Shown here piece after piece: positions 61,425 through 64,000 of a DNA stretch of 64,000 nt (positions within the stretch are counted from its first letter, which is position 1; each line of letters starts with the position of its first letter). The stretch comes from Tetramitus jugosus. Its lineage: Eukaryota; Heterolobosea; Eutetramitea; Acrasida; Vahlkampfiidae. Under the pieces are notes generated by a model. It was not told the origin of the DNA. It saw only the letters and a program-made list of their open reading frames with translations, and searched no databases. Where the stretch lies: positions 186,001 to 250,000 of the forward strand of contig OW569386.1 of assembly GCA_937625935.1 (NCBI GenBank). The letters are read 5' to 3'. The position numbers and the translations under genes were made by a program.

Positions 61425-62400
61425 AATCGAGCAATTGAAGAGAAATGTGTCTCAGCTACAGAGTGAGTTGAACAATGTAATGGATGACTATGCCAGAAGT
61501 GTAGAAGAAATCCGTGCACTGAAGGCCGAAATGATGAAAATGAGACACAGAGTAAGCACCCTCTTGAGTGTTGATAGAAGAGAGAAAATGGTTCCAGATT
61601 CTGGAAATGGTTGACGATGAGACTATGAATCCAAAGAGTGACGAGCAAATGATGAGCACACCAGTTGCACAAACTAAGGGGAAGCGCACTGCTGTGGGGA
61701 AGGAAATAGGTCAAACAAAGCTGACTGACTTCACTGCAAGAAGCGGTGGCAGAAGAGGGACAAAAAGAGTAGCAAATGAGCTGGAGGAGGTTCAGACTCA
61801 GAGCAAGGTAGTTCTTACAGGCTCTCCTGGAGGAACAATGTATGTCAATAAGACTCAACCCATTGTCGAGAACAATGACGAGAGCGAACAGCTCCAACAA
61901 TGAGTACGACCTTAAACGTCGTGTGGTACAACATCAGGGGACTCAAAAACAAAAGAAGTGGTGTTGTAGCCTTTTTAGAGTCAAGCCCGGAAGTTGATGT
62001 TCTAATGTTCATGAAGCAAGTTGCAGGAACGAGGGATTCAAAACCTCCTTTTCCAGACAGCTTGAGATGGTGGGATGTATGTTGATCTGCAACGATGTAA
62101 CTGATAGAGTAATGGCAATAGTACGCCGTGCCAGTGTTCAAGAGTATAAAGTGCTTCTCTCCCATGATAGAATGCAAGTGATCGAGGTTGCTAGTGGTGA
62201 ACTTAGTGTGAAGTTGAAACCACTATGGCCCGCAAAAGGAAGCAATCGGAGGGCACCATTATGTGACAACCAATGAAGTTTTAAGAGAGATAGCGTACAG
62301 GGGAAAGCTAATCCTTGGAGGCGATCACAACACCGTGACGAAAGTTGGAAAAACTTATCAAGAGTTGATACTCACTGTCAAGGCAATGCCACAGAATGTA
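61425..62400 (+). mobile_element. Degenerate non-LTR retrotransposon fragment (ORF1 end plus endonuclease part of ORF2)
   Basis: The first recognisable coding is a coiled coil (QLKRNVSQLQSELNNVMDDY, RSVEEIRALKAEMMKMRHRV) that stops at a TGA near 61611 and continues one frame over to 61903. ORF2 starts at 61900 and carries an apurinic-endonuclease-like N-terminus: LNVVWYNIRGLKNKRSGVVA, then, after a one-base frameshift near 62070, NDVTDRVMAIVRRASVQEYK, and, after another shift, YVTTNEVLREIAYRGKLILG with GGDHNTV, the expected catalytic (D-x-N) position. No reverse transcriptase motif was seen before the trace is lost near 62400. Ends and target-site duplications could not be determined. Confidence 0.6.
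61568..61903 (+). CDS. ORF1 C-terminal frame of the non-LTR element
   Basis: A 111-codon frame ending LEEVQTQSKVVLTGSPGG...ESEQLQQ with TGA at 61901-61903. It is basic in the middle (KGKRTAVGKEIGQTKLTDFT, RSGGRRGTKRVANELEE). It overlaps the ORF2 start codon as ATGA at 61900-61903. It is probably the 3' half of a longer ORF1 broken by a frameshift near 61580. Confidence 0.45.
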   Translation: MLIEERKWFQILEMVDDETMNPKSDEQMMSTPVAQTKGKRTAVGKEIGQTKLTDFTARSGGRRGTKRVANELEEVQTQSKVVLTGSPGGTMYVNKTQPIVENNDESEQLQQ

Positions 62401-62834
62401 TGAGCAAGGATTTACACCCAAAGGGGTATATGCACATAATCCGATGTAATGGGCAATACGCCAGAGGCCGTGATGATCTCAAGGAAATGCTCTTCAGGGA
62501 AAGAAAGGCCACAACCGAACAGTACCCAGAGTGGTGGTTACAGTCTGCCGCAATGGAGCACAAGAACCAATTAGAGTTTCTCAAGAACCCCTTTGTTATA
62601 GATCGCAAGTTGGAATGGTTCCACGCACAGATCAGAAGCGGTACATTGCACACTAGAATCCTTTCGGGTGTTTTGAGGAGTTCCTTCTTCCTCGAGTTCT
62701 CTGAGAGTATTGTTTTTCTTAAAATCCTTTTCCCACTCTTCTTTTCCGCTGATCTTATATTCACAAAAGCTCCCGATATTACCAGTATCATGCGGAGAAA
62801 CCAATTTCCTTCGGAAACTAGAGAATTTCGGTAG
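62400..62834 (+). other. Open frame of uncertain status in the relic region
   Basis: 144 codons. The first two thirds look ordered (YMHIIRCNGQYARGRDDLKE, FLKNPFVIDRKLEWFHAQIR); the last third is probably the reverse complement of a different coding remnant, because the minus strand there reads KISGKEEWEKDFKKNNTLRE. No family was recognised. Confidence 0.3.
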
Positions 62835-62859
62835 TATACAAAGAGTCTCTTGCAAGAGA

Positions 62860-63649
62860 TAGACTCGTCACTGCCCCTGAAAGGTACAATGTCTTGTCAT
62901 TGAGAGTAATCTGTAAATGTCGTTTATACTCACTACTGGATGGATTTGTCGATTTTTTTTAATCGAGCCATGCTCCTAGTGTTACCACTGTCGGTAGATA
63001 GCCTTAATAAATTGCCCAATCGCCGATCAGAACCTTCTAGATTAAATAGACTTAGAAGAAAAATTGTTGTCGCTCTTGTGGATATTTTCAAGCTCTATCA
63101 ATCTTAAAACATGCAAGAATATCCTATTCAACAGGCTGGATGTATTAATAATGTTCCACTGGAAATACAGCATCTATCAGATCGATTTAGTGTGTCAAAA
63201 CAGATGAAGTGACTTTTATATATATAAGAGCGAGACCCTTGATCACTTATCGAATTTCTCGATTGAGTTCTTACAACTCCCGTGGATGGCAGATATTCTG
63301 GATATAATTGTTCAAATCATTCAATTTTGCGCCATAGTTGAGATAGAATAACTATGCCCAACTATTCTCGACAAAATCAACTCTATCTGACTCAACCTGA
63401 TATATATCTGTGTATTTGATGAAGGTGAATGCATCAACCAGCTGAGGTACATGCACCAGATGGACCTCAGCTGATTCGATCTGTCCATAGGCACCAGAGA
63501 TTGCGCTGCAGATCGAGACAGATGTTGTTTCAACAACTTGAAGAAGCAATACGCATGCGTTGTTCTTTTTTGAATTTCGCTGCTGCCTTGGTTGTATTCT
63601 TCTTTTTGTTGTAAATTGTGGCGTTAATCTAATTTTTTCTGTGCCTCGT
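62860..63649. other. Non-coding stretch
   Basis: About 790 bp with no supported gene. It contains TATATATATAAGAG near 63218 and A/T-rich tracts. It is the 3' flank of the partial TDP2-like gene at the right edge. Confidence 0.5.
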
Positions 63650-64000
63650 TTACTTTGTCGTGTCAAATTGTACACAAACACCAAAATGATCACTGAGGTG
63701 AAGATATTCTTCCTTGGGTGGTTGAGGTTGGTTTCTTTGATTGGACTCGAGGAAAGAGTATCGTTGAGTTTGATTGCTTCTCGTTCGTGCATTCTTGTCT
63801 GGCCACACTGGATCCATTGCAAATATGGTCATGTCGCTCGGATTCAACACCTTTCCTCCAGTCCATCTGTACACTCTATCGAGTCTTCTCTTAAACGGTT
63901 CTTCGTTCTGATCCACCGGTTTGTTCATCATTTGCATGAGCGTGTTCAGTGTGTTATCCATTGTATAGCCAGGATCCTTCACGCCCTTCAATTCCACCCA
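63650..64000 (-). CDS. Second TDP2-like phosphodiesterase, C-terminal part (cut by window edge)
   Basis: Paralogue of the gene at 55457-56785; the 5' part lies beyond base 64000. The visible 116 codons run from VELKGVKDPGYTMDNTLNTL through LDRVYRWTGGKVLNPSDMTI to the catalytic LSDHFGVCVQFDTTK and a stop. The last 60 codons are essentially identical to the other copy at DNA level (one mismatch in 179 bp), while the part before them is only about three-quarters identical. It appears intact as far as visible. Confidence 0.8.
   Translation of the reverse strand, partial: WVELKGVKDPGYTMDNTLNTLMQMMNKPVDQNEEPFKRRLDRVYRWTGGKVLNPSDMTIFAMDPVWPDKNARTRSNQTQRYSFLESNQRNQPQPPKEEYLHLSDHFGVCVQFDTTK

Overview
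The window is nuclear DNA of a unicellular eukaryote. The best fit is a heterolobosean amoeboflagellate of the Naegleria type, which is an inference. Supporting signs are dense genes on both strands, few short spliceosomal introns with GTATGT/GTACGT donors and T-rich acceptors ending in AG, CAA-rich 5' leaders, proteins full of Q/N/S/T/H runs, and typically eukaryotic families (cullin, DENN, VPS9, R-SNARE, SAMHD1, PICH, XRCC3, GH38 mannosidase, eukaryotic glutathione synthetase). There are no operons or bacterial signals.

Layout. 1-39.5 kb is a compact gene-rich block: cullin 3' end, a complex I MWFE-like subunit (one intron), a DENN-PH protein (one intron), thioredoxin, an unknown protein, a secreted agmatine-deiminase/PAD-family enzyme, XRCC3-like recombinase, a small mitochondrial-type protein, a frameshifted carboxymuconolactone-decarboxylase-like gene, a CHASE4-type/HAMP/PAS sensor without an output domain, glutathione synthetase, an ArsM 3' relic, a polytopic membrane protein (one intron), an NHL-repeat gene with a decayed tandem copy, an mL45/Tim44-like protein, an F-box-like protein, PICH/ERCC6L helicase (two introns), a START protein, a large Zn2Cys6 protein, SAMHD1-like dNTPase, a HEAT-type protein and a VPS9 Rab5 exchange factor. 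39.5-45.2 kb is gene-poor and holds only protein relics (one C2H2 finger) and one copy of a dispersed repeat. 45.2-56.8 kb is gene-rich again: a repeat-bearing membrane protein, an R-SNARE with an altered zero layer, a 7TM protein, an F-box/ankyrin protein ending in a histone-H3-like fold, GH38 alpha-mannosidase (two introns, one inside the catalytic HTDPGW motif) and a TDP2-like phosphodiesterase. 57-64 kb is a mobile-element graveyard: a dispersed repeat family, a tandemly duplicated RRM-like ORF, a tRNA-Asp gene, a degenerate non-LTR element whose ORF1 and ORF2 overlap as ATGA about 50 bp from that tRNA, and the 3' part of a second TDP2-like gene.

Functional themes are membrane traffic (DENN-PH, VPS9, R-SNARE, mannosidase), DNA maintenance (XRCC3, PICH, TDP2-like, SAMHD1), redox (thioredoxin, glutathione synthetase, CMD-like) and mitochondria (MWFE-like, mL45-like). 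The most unusual items are the F-box/ankyrin/H3-like fusion, the SNARE with Asn at the zero layer, and a 179-bp near-identical tract shared by the two TDP2-like genes that looks like gene conversion.
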